Origin: Agelas oroides
Lineage: Eukaryota; Porifera; Demospongiae; Agelasida; Agelasidae
DNA: 64,000 nucleotides
Direction: 5' to 3'
NCBI GenBank assembly: GCA_949130485.1
Contig: OX422186.1
Coordinates: 3,575,313-3,639,312 of the forward strand
Position 1 is the stretch's first letter. Every line of letters begins with the position of its first letter. Shown in pieces: positions 33,174 through 44,040 of this stretch. A program made the translations under genes and the position numbers. The notes beneath the pieces are model-generated. The model was not told where the DNA came from, searched no databases, and was given only the letters and a program-made list of their open reading frames with translations.

Positions 33174-34110
33174 ACTCTTGAGGGGTTCATGTGCGATGCA
33201 AGAATTGGACTGTGCAACAAGGTTGTGTATTAATTGAAAAAACACATGTAATGACTACGTAACGATTACAGTTTCCAAACACAGTAATTTGTAATGCTAA
33301 AACAAAAGGCATGTAATCTTTTGCAGTGGATAGTATTTACCTATTATAAGTTCAATTACAATGCTGGCAGACTCAGCACACTCAGCTGACCATGTGCTGT
33401 TCAAGCAAGTTTTGACATGGCAAGAGCATGCTTTGTCAGGATATACACATTAAACCAATTCACGTCTACTTTGACCTGCAATTACAATGTAATTTGTAAC
33501 TCTGTGTTATTTTTCTGTAATTTTAATGATTACTTTGAAGTAACCTTGGTAATTGTAATGAGTATTAATTGACGATTCAGGCTCAAGTAATTGTAATCAA
33601 TATAACCGTGCCAGAATTCAATTACTACAACCCTGTTGTGCACTTGGATTGCAGTATTGAAATAAATTAAATACACTCTGCTGCCCAAAATTACTCAGTT
33701 ACCTATTCAGCTGTCTACTACCAACCTTCTACTCTATTGAAGGCTTCCAGGATCACAACCAACTATCTTTCTCACAACTTGAATGGTAGGCAAGGCTGTA
33801 AGTCATCTGTGCTGTGTCTATGTTTGAGTTAAAAGGTCGTGCTCCTCATTCTGCACATCTCTTAGTCAACTTCTGTTTATACTGTTACACTACTGAAAAG
33901 TATGTTCCACTGATTGGAACTTACATGTAGTGGCACTATGAACAGGTCTCACAATTAAGCTGTGTTACTGTTTAGTTCTCTTTGAACACTGAAGGTACAC
34001 AGTTAGCATTTCATTGACTTCGTAAGTGGATACAGACAGGTTTGTGACTGATAAGTCTTGTAGTTGATTCAATTATCCCCACTTACGTGTCGGTTGGTGA
34101 CCTAATGCGA
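33174..34110. other. No gene recognised (AT-rich intron DNA)
   Basis: Simple AT-rich stretches rich in taattRtaat around 33240-33300 and 33480-33610. No ORF, splice-bordered LRR exon or inverted repeat was seen. Confidence 0.35.
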
Positions 34111-34111
34111 A

Positions 34112-34236
34112 TCACTACAAGATTTTAGAAACCCGAGTGGGAGGGGCAAGAATTGCGTAATAGCGACTGAGGTGGAGTCGAGGTTGCTATTACACAATTC
34201 TCATCTCGACCACGAGGGTTTCAAATCTCGTAGTGA
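34112..34236. repeat. Imperfect fold-back (about 50-bp arms)
   Basis: tcactacaagattttagaaa...cgtaatagcgactgag pairs with ctcgaggttgctattacaca...tcgtagtga with scattered mismatches. The central gaggtggagtcgagg forms the loop. Same class as the fold-backs at 30053, 35892 and 51521. Confidence 0.75.
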
Positions 34237-34262
34237 CTCACTAACTGGCTTAGACCGCGCTA

Positions 34263-34537
34263 TAATGCACCTATCAATGTTATGCCCCACTATCCCCCTA
34301 CAGGGCAGATGTTGGGGATTATATGGGAATTTGACTAAAGTGGGTGCCCCTATAGTTGGGAATTTCATAACCTCTGAGGACAAATCTCCAGTAATCTCCC
34401 ACCTTCTTTGATGAGATTTGATCACAGGGTCTGACCCGCTGTTGGGGCAATTGACATTTAAATTAGTCAAATCCCCACCTTGTCCCACTTTGGCCCAGTA
34501 GGGGGGTGGTGGGGCATAACATTTATAGATGCATAGA
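34263..34537. mobile_element. MITE with about 37-bp inverted termini (TGTTATGCCCCAC family)
   Basis: Left taatgcacctatcaatgtta-tgccccactatccccctac is mirrored by gtaggggggtggtggggcat-aacatttatagatgcata on the right. A diverged terminus of the same family lies at 25255-25300. No ORF. The target duplication is unclear. Confidence 0.75.
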
Positions 34538-35028
34538 GATAGCAAGAGGATGGACATATGGAAGGATGTAATATCTCGAAGTATTTTGGCTACTTTGTGA
34601 AAACCGCCACCCAAGTGGCTTTGTCTGCCTCAATTTTGTGGGTGTAGGTGACGACTTTGAGGGTCCATTTGCTCCAGAGTAACTCCAGAAACAGACAACT
34701 CTTTGTGCACATGTCCCAATTGTTGGATAGAAGTTGCGAAGGGTTATCCCAGGTTTCGCAGCAGTACGAGTGAGCGGACATCTGAAAATCGCAAAGAATT
34801 GGACGAGACTGCTACAGGCTTTGCAGCAGTACGCAGGCTAAAAATCTCTCAACTTTGGTGCCCAAGAAAGAGAACATTTGTGAAGATGCTATGAAAGCAG
34901 TGAGTAAAACAGCCCGTGTATGTCTGTTCAAGGAGCATATCACACTTCATTGTAAACTTAACATAAAGAGTTAACTTTTTTGTATATGCTCAACTGTCAA
35001 CACTGTATGTACACACATTGCTTTTTAC

Positions 35029-35498
35029 TAGCCTTGTTCCCAGGCCCTCCCCCCCCCCCCCGTCTTTTGTTATTCGCTTTGCATTCAGTATAATACGTAC
35101 ATGGAAGTGGAAGAGCGGCGAAAAACGGGGAAGGGCTGAGAACACTTATCACATGAATGACATCTGGTGGACGCGAGGTGGACATAGGGGGGAGGGGCCC
35201 ATGTTCCAATAATGTACTAGACTTCATCATCAAGCGCTCTAACGATAGCCAGGACCCCAGACGTTCATGAGATCGACAGTACTCAACTCCACCAGTAAGA
35301 AACTTGCTCTATGGTTTATTGCACACGAATTTGTAGATGGGCACCGCCCCCCCTACGTCCACCTCACGTCCACCAGACTTCATTCACGTGATAGGTGTTC
35401 CCAGACCTTCCCTGTTTTTCACCGTTCTTCCACTTCCTTGTATTATACTGAACGCAAACTGCAGAACAAAAAACAGGGGAGGCCTGGGAACGAGGCTA
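35029..35498. mobile_element. Mutator-type MITE (TAGCCTTGTTCCCAGGCC ends)
   Basis: TAGCCTTGTTCCCAGGCCCT on the left and aggcctgggaacgaggcta on the right are inverted repeats. The flanks gctttttac (35020-35028) and gcttttact (35499-35507) are a 9-bp duplication with a one-T slip. A second inner inverted pair (tggtggacgYgaggtggac) lies inside, and a C12 run follows the left end. The family is shared with 44454-44814 and 47046-47453. Confidence 0.75.
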
Positions 35499-35891
35499 GC
35501 TTTTACTTGGTCTACTTGTAAATTTTTAAAAGAAACCACACAGTAAGAAGGAAACACTAGGTATGCAATTAGCGGTAAAGGCAATATGTACAGTTACAAT
35601 TGTTTTCTTGCTAATTAAAGTAGTAGGTGTCGAAGTTTATGCTTAGTAACCTGGCATGTTAGACACCTGCTACTGGGAATTATGAGATTTAGTTATCTCA
35701 TCACATCAAACGGCATACCTGGTCTAAGTGGTATTGAACTATGACCAACGAACTAGTCTTGTGTTCAAAGTAAGTTGAGTATCATCTTGAAAGTTGTTCA
35801 TGTGTCAAACGTACTAACTGCTACTTTTTTTTACTCTCAGATTAGATAATAGCAAGTGCTACAATGATGAGAGTCTCTGCGTATATACAAG

Positions 35892-36034
35892 TATCACCAT
35901 AGTACAAAGGTATACCGGAAAATTTCATGAGTTTGTTGCCGTCTGTATTGTTACGAGTGCGTAGCATGAGTAACAATGCCAACGGCAACAAACGAGTGAT
36001 ATTTTATCTGGTATAGCTTTGTACCATGGTGATA
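35892..36034. repeat. Imperfect fold-back (TATCACCATRGTACAAAG arms)
   Basis: The arm tatcaccatagtacaaaggt-atacc continues through gtttgttgccgtctgtattgttac. It is mirrored at the right, ending gctttgtaccatggtgata. Arms of about 60 bp with several mismatches. The centre is gagtgcgtagcatgag. No ORF is credible. Confidence 0.7.
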
Positions 36035-36087
36035 ATGAGTTTATCATATGAACTTTCAGTTTCATTGCACGTTCAGATGCAGCACAT

Positions 36088-36172
36088 GTGACTTGCAGTA
36101 CCTGATACGGATTCTTGCGTGACTTGTAGTACTGATACGGATTCTCGGGTGACTTGTAGTAAAAATATGGCT
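36088..36172. repeat. Short tandem repeat, unit about 27-30 bp, three copies
   Basis: gtgacttgYagtaNNtgatacggattctYg recurs three times with small changes. The opposite-strand ORF over it (repeated Y-Y-K-S-x-x-N-P-Y) only reflects the repeat and is not called as a gene. Confidence 0.65.
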
Positions 36173-36570
36173 TTTTATAAACTGCATGCAGCTGCAAGGC
36201 TCCCCCATTGACTCCCACTCGTCCGCATGAGTTAGACGTATGATTATTATAGTTTTACATTCATTAATATGCGCAATATTAGTGAATTCATAAACAGCAA
36301 GCTGTAATACCAATCAGTTGAGCTCTTATCTTGCTCAGCTATCCCTTTGGATTTGTGTATATGTTAGTAAATGCACAAGAACAGCTATATTCTCAACATA
36401 CATGGTGACATATTTTGAGTTATGTTTAGTAAGGGCTGTGCTAGGCAGACAAGTCAGGTTGATCAGGTTGTTCTCACAGCATGTTTCCTTAAAATGTTGT
36501 ACATGTACCATAATATGCAAAAAGTACTGTCCAGTCACTAGAGACTCGTTAGAATAAGAACATGGCTTAC
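36173..36570. other. No gene recognised
   Basis: Intron DNA between an LRR cassette and the repeats to the left. ORFs on both strands at 36318-36557 are mirror frames of each other with no domain. Confidence 0.35.
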
Positions 36571-36654
36571 CGTAGTGTACTGAGAGATTTTGCTGTCTTG
36601 ATCAGTTTGGTAAGGGGATTGATGCTGGCATCAGTAAAATTGTTCTGCCAAAGG
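36571..36654 (-). CDS. LRR cassette exon (84 bp) of the long NLR/LRR gene
   Basis: The exon is exactly 84 bp with acceptor ccaattcag and donor CG/gtaagc. In phase 2 it reads S-L-W-Q-N-N-F-T-D-A-S-I-N-P-L-T-K-L-I-K, then T-A-K-S-L-S-T-L. L-x-L/Q-N-N-x-x-T/G-D is the ribonuclease-inhibitor-type LRR consensus. Open frame, both splice sites good. Confidence 0.75.
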
Positions 36655-36659
36655 CTGAA

Positions 36660-37750
36660 TTGGAAAGGATATGAACATGGTTACTGTCCCATCGCTAAAG
36701 CATCTCACTATGCTACATATATACAACAAAACTGCATGTAAAAAATGTAACAGGATTCTATGCAGGTATGCTTCTTGTTATTGTCATGTAATATATTGTA
36801 TAGCAGTTTGTGGGAAGCAGCCAAAATGATTAGTTCCTGAAGTTAAACTACATTCATGTTTCACATACACTTACATGGACATGTGAAACGTGCAAATACA
36901 GGTGCTACAGTGTTTTGTGTACTAGTTTTACTTGTATGGCACACAGGAATAGTGTGAACCTGTTTGCCTCAATGTCAGATGGTAGGCTTAGTAAATGGAC
37001 ACTTTTAGCCTTCTATGTTGAGTATCCAAAAGCTGCACTGTACACTCAAACTGCACAGACCATCATGTGCTGCCAGGCTTGCCCCCAGAACCAGACCACA
37101 AAGCTCTATAGTCTAACTGGTGACATAAAAGTAGATTTTGAAGCTTTCACGAACTAAATTATTATTGGCCGCTAGATGTGTTAAGTACCATTTGGTCAGT
37201 AGAGGTAGTGCGGTGCCATTACTCTGTATTGCTTATTGGAATGAGACTGACTCAGTCTCCTATTAGTGTGGAGTTATGCAAGTTCTGTGATGGTGCAGAC
37301 AATGTAGTTCAAGTATTTGAAATGTATGATGTACTCTGATCAACTGCATCACTGTCTTCGGACCGGGATACTGGCTGTTGAGGGTTTTGGACTACGAAAT
37401 GCTGACTCATGACTTCCACACTGATTCCTGAGATGCAGCCTTTCCCAACCACTATTACATCCGACCACATGCAAGCCAAGAACCCCAAAGCACAAAGAAG
37501 CAATCAAGCATCTTAATGGTGGACCAAGCCACACCCACTCTATAAGATCAACAGACAGTTCGACACCATGCAAGTCAATGTCCAGCCCAACCATGGTGCA
37601 CATAAAGGGACCGAATGGAGGATGGAGACTGGAGAGAGCTATCGAGACTCACCATTACCAACTCTGCCACTGAACTGTACACTTAGCGTATATGTAGCGC
37701 CTGTATAGTGTACGTATGCTTGACATCACATGCTTTGTTGTACCAGTATA
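36660..37750. other. No gene recognised; possible 3' part of a retroelement near its right end
   Basis: The stretch 37320-37690 has open frames on both strands but no domain I can name. Because a hammerhead-like motif follows at 37762, this may be the tail of a Penelope-like or retrozyme-type element, which is inference only. Confidence 0.3.
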
Positions 37751-37761
37751 TTATATAGCAC

Positions 37762-37794
37762 CAGATGAGGCCCAATCAGGCCGAAACCTCGGTC
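37762..37794 (+). ncRNA. Hammerhead-ribozyme-like motif (type I, degenerate)
   Basis: CAGATGA (37762-37768) matches the CUGANGA core except for U4 to A. GGCC/GGCC then forms a 4-bp stem II with loop CAATCA. GAAA (37783-37786) is conserved. ACC-TC-GGT gives a minimal stem III, followed by C at the expected cleavage site (37794). Stem I can form only about 3 pairs, with an adjacent mismatch. Minimal type I hammerheads are known from Penelope-like elements and retrozymes in animals. The changed U4 predicts loss of activity. Confidence 0.45.
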
Positions 37795-37799
37795 ATGCA

Positions 37800-39747
37800 T
37801 TAGTGAAATGGAGAATTTGTGCCTGTACTGAGTGACTGGTCAATGTAATAGCAAAGCACTGTTCTTGAATCTTTGCTACAAGTTGTACACACTTGCAGTG
37901 GGTTTGATAGAGTGTGCGTGGAGCAAGATGAAAGGCCTACCGATGTACAAATCAAAGCACAACAAAACTAGCTGATGCTGTGTGGCCAATGATGTTGAAT
38001 GGTCTCAGACTGTGGCAGAGCTTCCTCTCAACTGCCTCCAGTAACAGCTACACATGACAGACAGCAAAAGCAGTCATACCTTGGAGGTGATTAGGCAAGT
38101 ATGGCATGCTTTCAAGCTATCAATTTTAATTAGCACTGGCATGTATCAATTTAGCAAAAACAGTTGTAATGTTGGTGTGGAGGAACAACAATATAACCAA
38201 ACCCATGGAACAGTACATGATACTAGGAATTAATCCTTGGACATTGTTACAAATTGCTGTGTTATGCCGCGGATTGCATATTCATTGCCCATACTTATTT
38301 TGTGAGAAATTTCAGTAAGAGCTTAGGCACAAGTGTAAATGTAGGTAATACTGTTCCTTGTGGGCACAGTACACACATAACCTTACTGCCCTCACTGGCA
38401 CCATACTCTGAATGTATCTGGAATTTAGGTGTGGCCTCATGTGTAGTGCTGTGAGTACTTGTATTGGCATCCATATAACAGGTGTACAAACAAGGATGTG
38501 GGATCAAACTGCATATATGTACATGCATCAAATTTCTGAGCTTGACCAAACTATGTACTGCCATAAATTTTGTATATGGAACAACACCCTCCAAGATGTC
38601 TACATAGCAAGATTAGCAACCTCACACTAAGATGCCTGGCAATAACAAGATGCCACATGTAATTCACCCTGCAATTGTGACCACCATTCATTAGAATCCC
38701 TGTAGCATAGTTACTATGTGAGTATGCAGGCTGCTTTACCATTACAAGTACATGTACATATGCAGCAAATTGTTCTAATGTTAACCCAGGATAACCTGGT
38801 GATGGCAGCTTTTCATATATGAACAAAGTGAATATGAAACTGTTGCCAGTAGTAAGATGTCACATGATGTTCAAGCAGACCATGAGAAGGACCAGTTGCT
38901 AGGTACAGACAAATGACTGGCTGAAGTTTGTCATAACATGACATTGGCACATACATGTGTAACACGGTGGCACATTTGAATTGCCACACGGTGTAGCAAC
39001 ATGTCACAAGTGAGGTCCTAGTATTCTTGAACACACGAACCATCAATTAATTTATTACTGCCAAAGTAATCTGTATCAGCTACTGAGGATCTCCATTGTA
39101 TTTACATGAGCAAGAACAAGTAAACTACATGTAAACATTGATTGCTCTAAATGTGGAAGGGAACAAGCGTAGCCAAATATTGGTCATGGTTTGGTAAGGA
39201 TGCAATGCTGGAGACAAGATAAACAGAAAAGTACACATTTGTGGGCTTTTCTACCAGGTCTGCTCCCTTCTAGTATCCTGCATACCAACTGTATACATTT
39301 GGGGCAACAATTGACAGTGAGCAGGGTGGAAAACCCCGTCTTGCCAAAGAACTAGAATTTGGAAGTGTAAAGTGTGGGAGTACCAACACCAGCTAGCACA
39401 TCTTTGTTCCTATGTGTGTGGGAGTTTCTGCTCATGAATTAGGTGTGGAGCTGAAAATTGTTTCACTTGTGTCTTTGTTACTGTACCTGACAAGTCTCCA
39501 TGCTATTATAGCTATGCTAAGTGGGGGTGGGATTTACAGAAGTTATTGGTTTGGTTGCTTTACATGGGCTGTATTCCTGTTTCCTGAAATACAGCTTTCG
39601 ATTTCAGTGGTAGTGTTTCGGATATAATTCACAACTAACAAAAGCACATAGTTAGACAAACTGCAAGAGTGGCAACAGCAAACTTGTACACAACAGCCTT
39701 TGTTTACTGTAAAGTACAGTAAACAATAGTGATACTTATCTCTGCAT
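37800..39747. other. No gene recognised
   Basis: Intron-type DNA with many short ORFs lacking domains on both strands. No inverted repeats above about 15 bp and no LRR-like exons were seen. Confidence 0.3.
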
Positions 39748-40490
39748 ACTTCTGTGTCATTAGTAATATACTTGAGGCTGCCTTTAATCCCCTCATTCCT
39801 ACCAACACAACTGGTGGGCATGTCTCACGTAATCTCCCAATAATTTGCCAACCTTCAAAAGAAGCTCACCACCCTTGTTGGAGAAAAGTTATTGTATGGG
39901 GGCATTATTGTTTTTGAACGTAACAGCTAACTTTCACTGGTATTTATGTATTTGCATTTACCAGTAAGCTATCAGCACAAGACATGAAGACCAACATGGT
40001 CTAGCTGGTGGCCTAGTAGTTAAGTACAGTGGGTGCGATTATGTGGTATGAAATACCTAAACATTCAAAATAAGGCCATAATGACAAAATTCATAGTTTC
40101 TGGTCATATATTAATCTATGTGGGCGAACAATATTTTTGCATTTAATCTTCATTATTCAGCTAGCAGGGACACCCCTGAAAACAGGTAACTACTTTGAGA
40201 GTGTATATGTGTTGTTTTCAGTGCCATGTTGCAATTCTGAACTGTTCCATCACGAAGTTCAGTAAGTGCCAAATGCAGCAACATTCTCTAATGTTTCCAC
40301 TAGCTTGCATGGCTTAAAATGAGCTCGATTGTTTACTTGCCACAATCATGTAATGGCTACTCTCTGAAGGTCATGACAAACTCGAAATAGCAGCTGCTAG
40401 TGGATGGAACTTCAACACTACCATCACGAACTCTGGTATATAAATCTACACGAGAGCAAGATTCTTCTACCATCATGATTAATGAAATAA
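39748..40490. repeat. Segmental duplication, copy A (empty site)
   Basis: From acttctgtgtcattagtaat through aatgaaataa this copy matches 45554-46203 and then 48617-48709 with about 90% identity by eye. At the junction it carries a single TAGT (40398-40401) where copy B holds a 2.4-kb insertion. It includes a tRNA-like A-box (tggcctagtagttaagtac), suggesting that a SINE relic is part of the duplicated block. Confidence 0.85.
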
Positions 40491-40499
40491 TGCACAAAC

Positions 40500-41392
40500 C
40501 AGTATCCATGCTTGATGATACTGCAAGGTTTCTGGCTGCAGAGGGCATGCACAATGACCTTTGCACTCTATTAAGAAAGCTGGAAGTGTCAGGCTATTTA
40601 GACGCAGGCAGTGACCAGAAACTATGAATTTTGTTACTATGGCCTAAGCCCACCCCAACTGGCTTCTCACACAAGTGTATTATTTATTGTACTACAAAGG
40701 TTGTCCCAATATTACACCATGTACGTCATATTGAGAAAACAGTCTAACATTGCATGTGCATCATATAGGGTCAGTTTACACAAAAGATGCACCATGGTGT
40801 CACCAAAGAATGCCCATGGGTGGAGCACCTTACAAGTAGGCTAAAGAGGGGGGTGGGCGCTCTTTCATGTTTTTCCTCATTTGGCCATGAAAGAGCGTCC
40901 ATATATGTTCACAGCCACTCAATTTCCTTAAATCCATCACTCTGCTGGAGTCAACAGCAGAGTCATTGGTAACATACAACAGAGCTGCCAGCCTTCGAAG
41001 CTCAAGTCCTGATGGCACACAACCTTGACTAGCTGAATGGCAACATGTCATGAGCCACTGTAAGCATGGTAGCCTGGCTGCATTATGTAGCTACTTCTGT
41101 CTATGCAAAGCCACCTTGTAATAATGATCGAAACAGAGGTTTTTCTACATCAGATATGCACAGCGCTTGAACCTGTGATTCTCAAAATTTCACTGGTGAG
41201 TGTACTCCAATAGCCATGTGAAGCTCGCTCCAGTGGGGCTTCTTTAGGTAAACATTTACCCTATGCATAAAATTTGGTCAAAAGTAAGTGGTGGGCCCTC
41301 TTCAAGGGAAGGTGTACTTTCACGAGACTAATACCTCATTAGTACACAAATGATTTGCAAATAGTTATGGAGGTATGACCACAGTGGATCAC
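40500..41392. other. No gene; 13-bp hairpin and a MITE relic
   Basis: gcgctctttcatg at 40858-40870 is mirrored at about 40887-40900. At 41195-41330 sequence related (inverted) to the element at 4266-4763 is present. Otherwise nothing is recognised. Confidence 0.35.
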
Positions 41393-41476
41393 TTCAGTAT
41401 TTGAATATCTTTGCACTCCTGCAGGGCTGCACTGAGAGTAGCATAGCCTAAATCTCCTATGTTATTGCGATAAAGG
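41393..41476 (-). CDS. LRR cassette exon (84 bp) of the long NLR/LRR gene
   Basis: Acceptor ctttccacag and donor GAA/gtgatc. It reads S-L-Y-R-N-N-I-G-D-L-G-Y-A-T-L-S-A-A-L-Q, then E-C-K-D-I-Q-I-L, a full LRR with conserved N and G-D. The exon and its upstream (right-hand) intron are paralogous to those at 62164-62247 and to the decayed copy near 49139-49213. The donor GTGATC is weaker than GTGAGT. Confidence 0.75.
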
Positions 41477-41634
41477 CTGTGGAAAGAAGCATAATCATAC
41501 TCAGTGACTATTACATTCTCAGTACTATAATGTACTGAATGGGGAAAGAAACCACACATATTGTTGTTTCTATTCTACTCTATTCCTGAGCTTCCACCTA
41601 TCATTACTGATGTATGATGAGCAATACCGGCATT

Positions 41635-42042
41635 CCAGAGGAGGTTGGAAGTTAGTAGTTAGTGATGCATGTGAATAGTAATTAGTGATGCATGTGAATA
41701 GTAATTAGTGCTACATGAATGACAATATCATATGGGCTGCCATAGAGGCCCACAGTAAATGGTGAAATCAGCCCCTGTTGGAAACACTCAGTGGATACTA
41801 TCAGGTGAGTCACTATGACATTTTATCATATGCAGAATTGTCCGTTGGGAATTTCCAACGAACCACTAGGACGCAATCCAGAGCTCACCTGGCAATATCA
41901 TGCACTGAGTGTCTTTCATTCGGAACAAGGGCTGTTTGTGTAAAGTGATTTCACTGTTCACTGTGGGCAGCATTTATGTCATCCATGTAGCACCAATTGC
42001 TACCCACTGAATCACTAATTACTAGCTTCCAACCTCCTGACT
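41635..42042. mobile_element. Fold-back element with about 180-bp imperfect arms, GGCATT flanks
   Basis: Both ends carry aggaggttggaagYtagtaR inverted, and the similarity runs inward about 180 bp to a centre near 41850. GGCATT flanks both sides (41629-41634 and 42043-42048). The paralogous DNA at 49958-50010 joins gatgaacaatactgtcat directly to gtatcaagttatttgg, which is an empty site. A short tandem (gtgatgcatgtgaatagtaa) lies in the left arm. Confidence 0.75.
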
Positions 42043-42049
42043 GGCATTT

Positions 42050-43750
42050 GGTATCGAGTTATTTGGTCTTGACATTGCTCATACACTGTTGTGAACATCA
42101 ACTTCAACTGTTGTAAGTAAATATGTCATCTTCTCTAAGCGTAAACTTATATAGTGATCACTGAATAGCAGAAATGCATTCTTGATGTGCTGGAAGTTGA
42201 CATAAAACTTTTATAAACACCTAACCCTAACTATCCCTGTAATGTAGTAACTAACCATGATAATGCTGTCATGGCAGCTACTAAGAAACCACACCAGCAG
42301 ATTTTGTTCATGTAGGCCATGAAAGGGATCAGTTACCTATTAGCGCTAATTAGTACAGGGTTCTCGCTAAAAATTTACTTTGCACAATTCAATAAGTAGA
42401 TCTGATATTGTTTACACACCACTAAACTGTAAAGTTGAAAGCCAGGTCAGCAACAACTGTGGGCAGGGTTTGGGGTGAACCAAATGGTGCTATTATTATT
42501 ACCATATCTAACTGGTACTGTAATTGGTGCAAAACCATCTGCTAAAAGCTCAGTGAGAACCCTGGGTCAGTAGACTAACCACTGACCAATTATTGCAGTT
42601 ATGTGGCTGAAGTTTATAGCTACCAGAGCTTACAAACCAACTACTACATAACACTATGTTGTTGTAACATGTCACCGTTGAGGGCTAGCCTAGCATTCTT
42701 GACTATATGTTGACCTTGCAAAATGTGAACCAAAAAGCTGTGCACATGAATATAATTATGCGGTAAACTTCTTTACAGGATGATGGGAAGCCTAGTATTC
42801 CTGACTACACAAGTCATAACAGTAGAGGAATGTAATCCCACAAAACACCCAACACTAAAACACACAATTGATGGCTACGAATGTGAAAGAGAAATATCCA
42901 CAATTGCGACCCATTACCTAGAAGACGAGTTATACTGGGCACCAAATACATTAAAACTAGTTACATAAGCCCCCTGTATGGAGGTATGAATACCATTAGC
43001 TCCTTAATGAGCATTGTACACAACACAAGCACACCAAATACTATATTTCCAAATACCTAGACAATACAAATCGAACAAGTAATCTCGCTTGCTAGCTACA
43101 GTCAGGGCTACAGCTACAGGTTGCTGACCCAAGACCTGCCTGGGAACAAGCAGAGTTTACATTGATGATTGACTATGATCAGTAGAATCCAAATGGAACA
43201 ATGGCACCGTTGTGTCTACTCCCAAAACCAGCTAGCTAGCTAGCTATAGCTAATCATCCTCATCCCAATGACATCCGTGCTTGACCATCAGTAAACAGGC
43301 AGTGATTCAGGTTGGTTGGGGTCTGTGTTCAGTCAGTAGCGGTACCAAACCTTGATAGTGGATGACGGTGGGTTCATCCGTAAGCAGAGGTCAATGCTAG
43401 TGTGGCTAGTCTTGTCGGTGCCACAACATGATGGTGTCAAGGCATTTTGCTCGCTGGCTGTGGCCTGTGGCCACAATCAGTACCTTCCCAATGATACTTC
43501 AATTTTTATAGTTGTAGTTGCTGCACACTTGATAGCTATGTAGCTTGTGGTAGCTAGCTCACTTGCTCAATCAATTTGCCAGTTTTATGTAGCTGTGCAC
43601 ATAGCTACAACTCTTTGGTATATGCGTACTTACTTCAACAGTAAAACATTACTAAAGAAGACTGTTTACTGTGTGTATGAATAGCTAAATTAGAGTGCAA
43701 TTAGCTCCACCTTGCTCAATTCCAAACCAATTAGTGGACAGGTAGCTAAG
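42050..43750. other. No gene recognised
   Basis: Intron DNA; tagctagctagctagctata around 43225 is a simple run. Short ORFs have no domain or splice context. Confidence 0.3.
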
Positions 43751-43756
43751 TCACAA

Positions 43757-43830
43757 GTTAGTTGTAACTCGGTGAGCGGAGTATATTTTGACTATCTCAC
43801 CTCTACCCTACTCACTGAATTACAACTAAC
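43757..43830. repeat. Imperfect hairpin (20-bp arms)
   Basis: GTTAGTTGTAACTCGGTGAG and its inverted partner ctcactgaattacaactaac match at 18 of 20 positions across a 34-base centre. It is a likely MITE remnant. Confidence 0.6.
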
Positions 43831-44040
43831 CTGGCCATAATGTATCGCAATGTAGTCAATAGCACATTATGCTCAAATAGTAGCATCAGAAATAAGCCTA
43901 TTCCCATTGTTCAAGAAAAGGTATTGAATAGGTCATATTGTTGTAATGGGTGCCTTTAACAAGGACACACTAGGCCTAAAACATATCATACCTTGAGCAT
44001 GTAGGAATTGCTCAGAAATAAAATGGTGGCCACATTAAAA

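Noticed and set aside
36318..36557. Overlapping plus and minus ORFs of 67-79 codons
   Set aside because: Mirror frames without domain or splice context.
42780..43543. Short plus-strand ORFs
   Set aside because: No domain, no splice support, typical random-length frames in AT-rich intron DNA.
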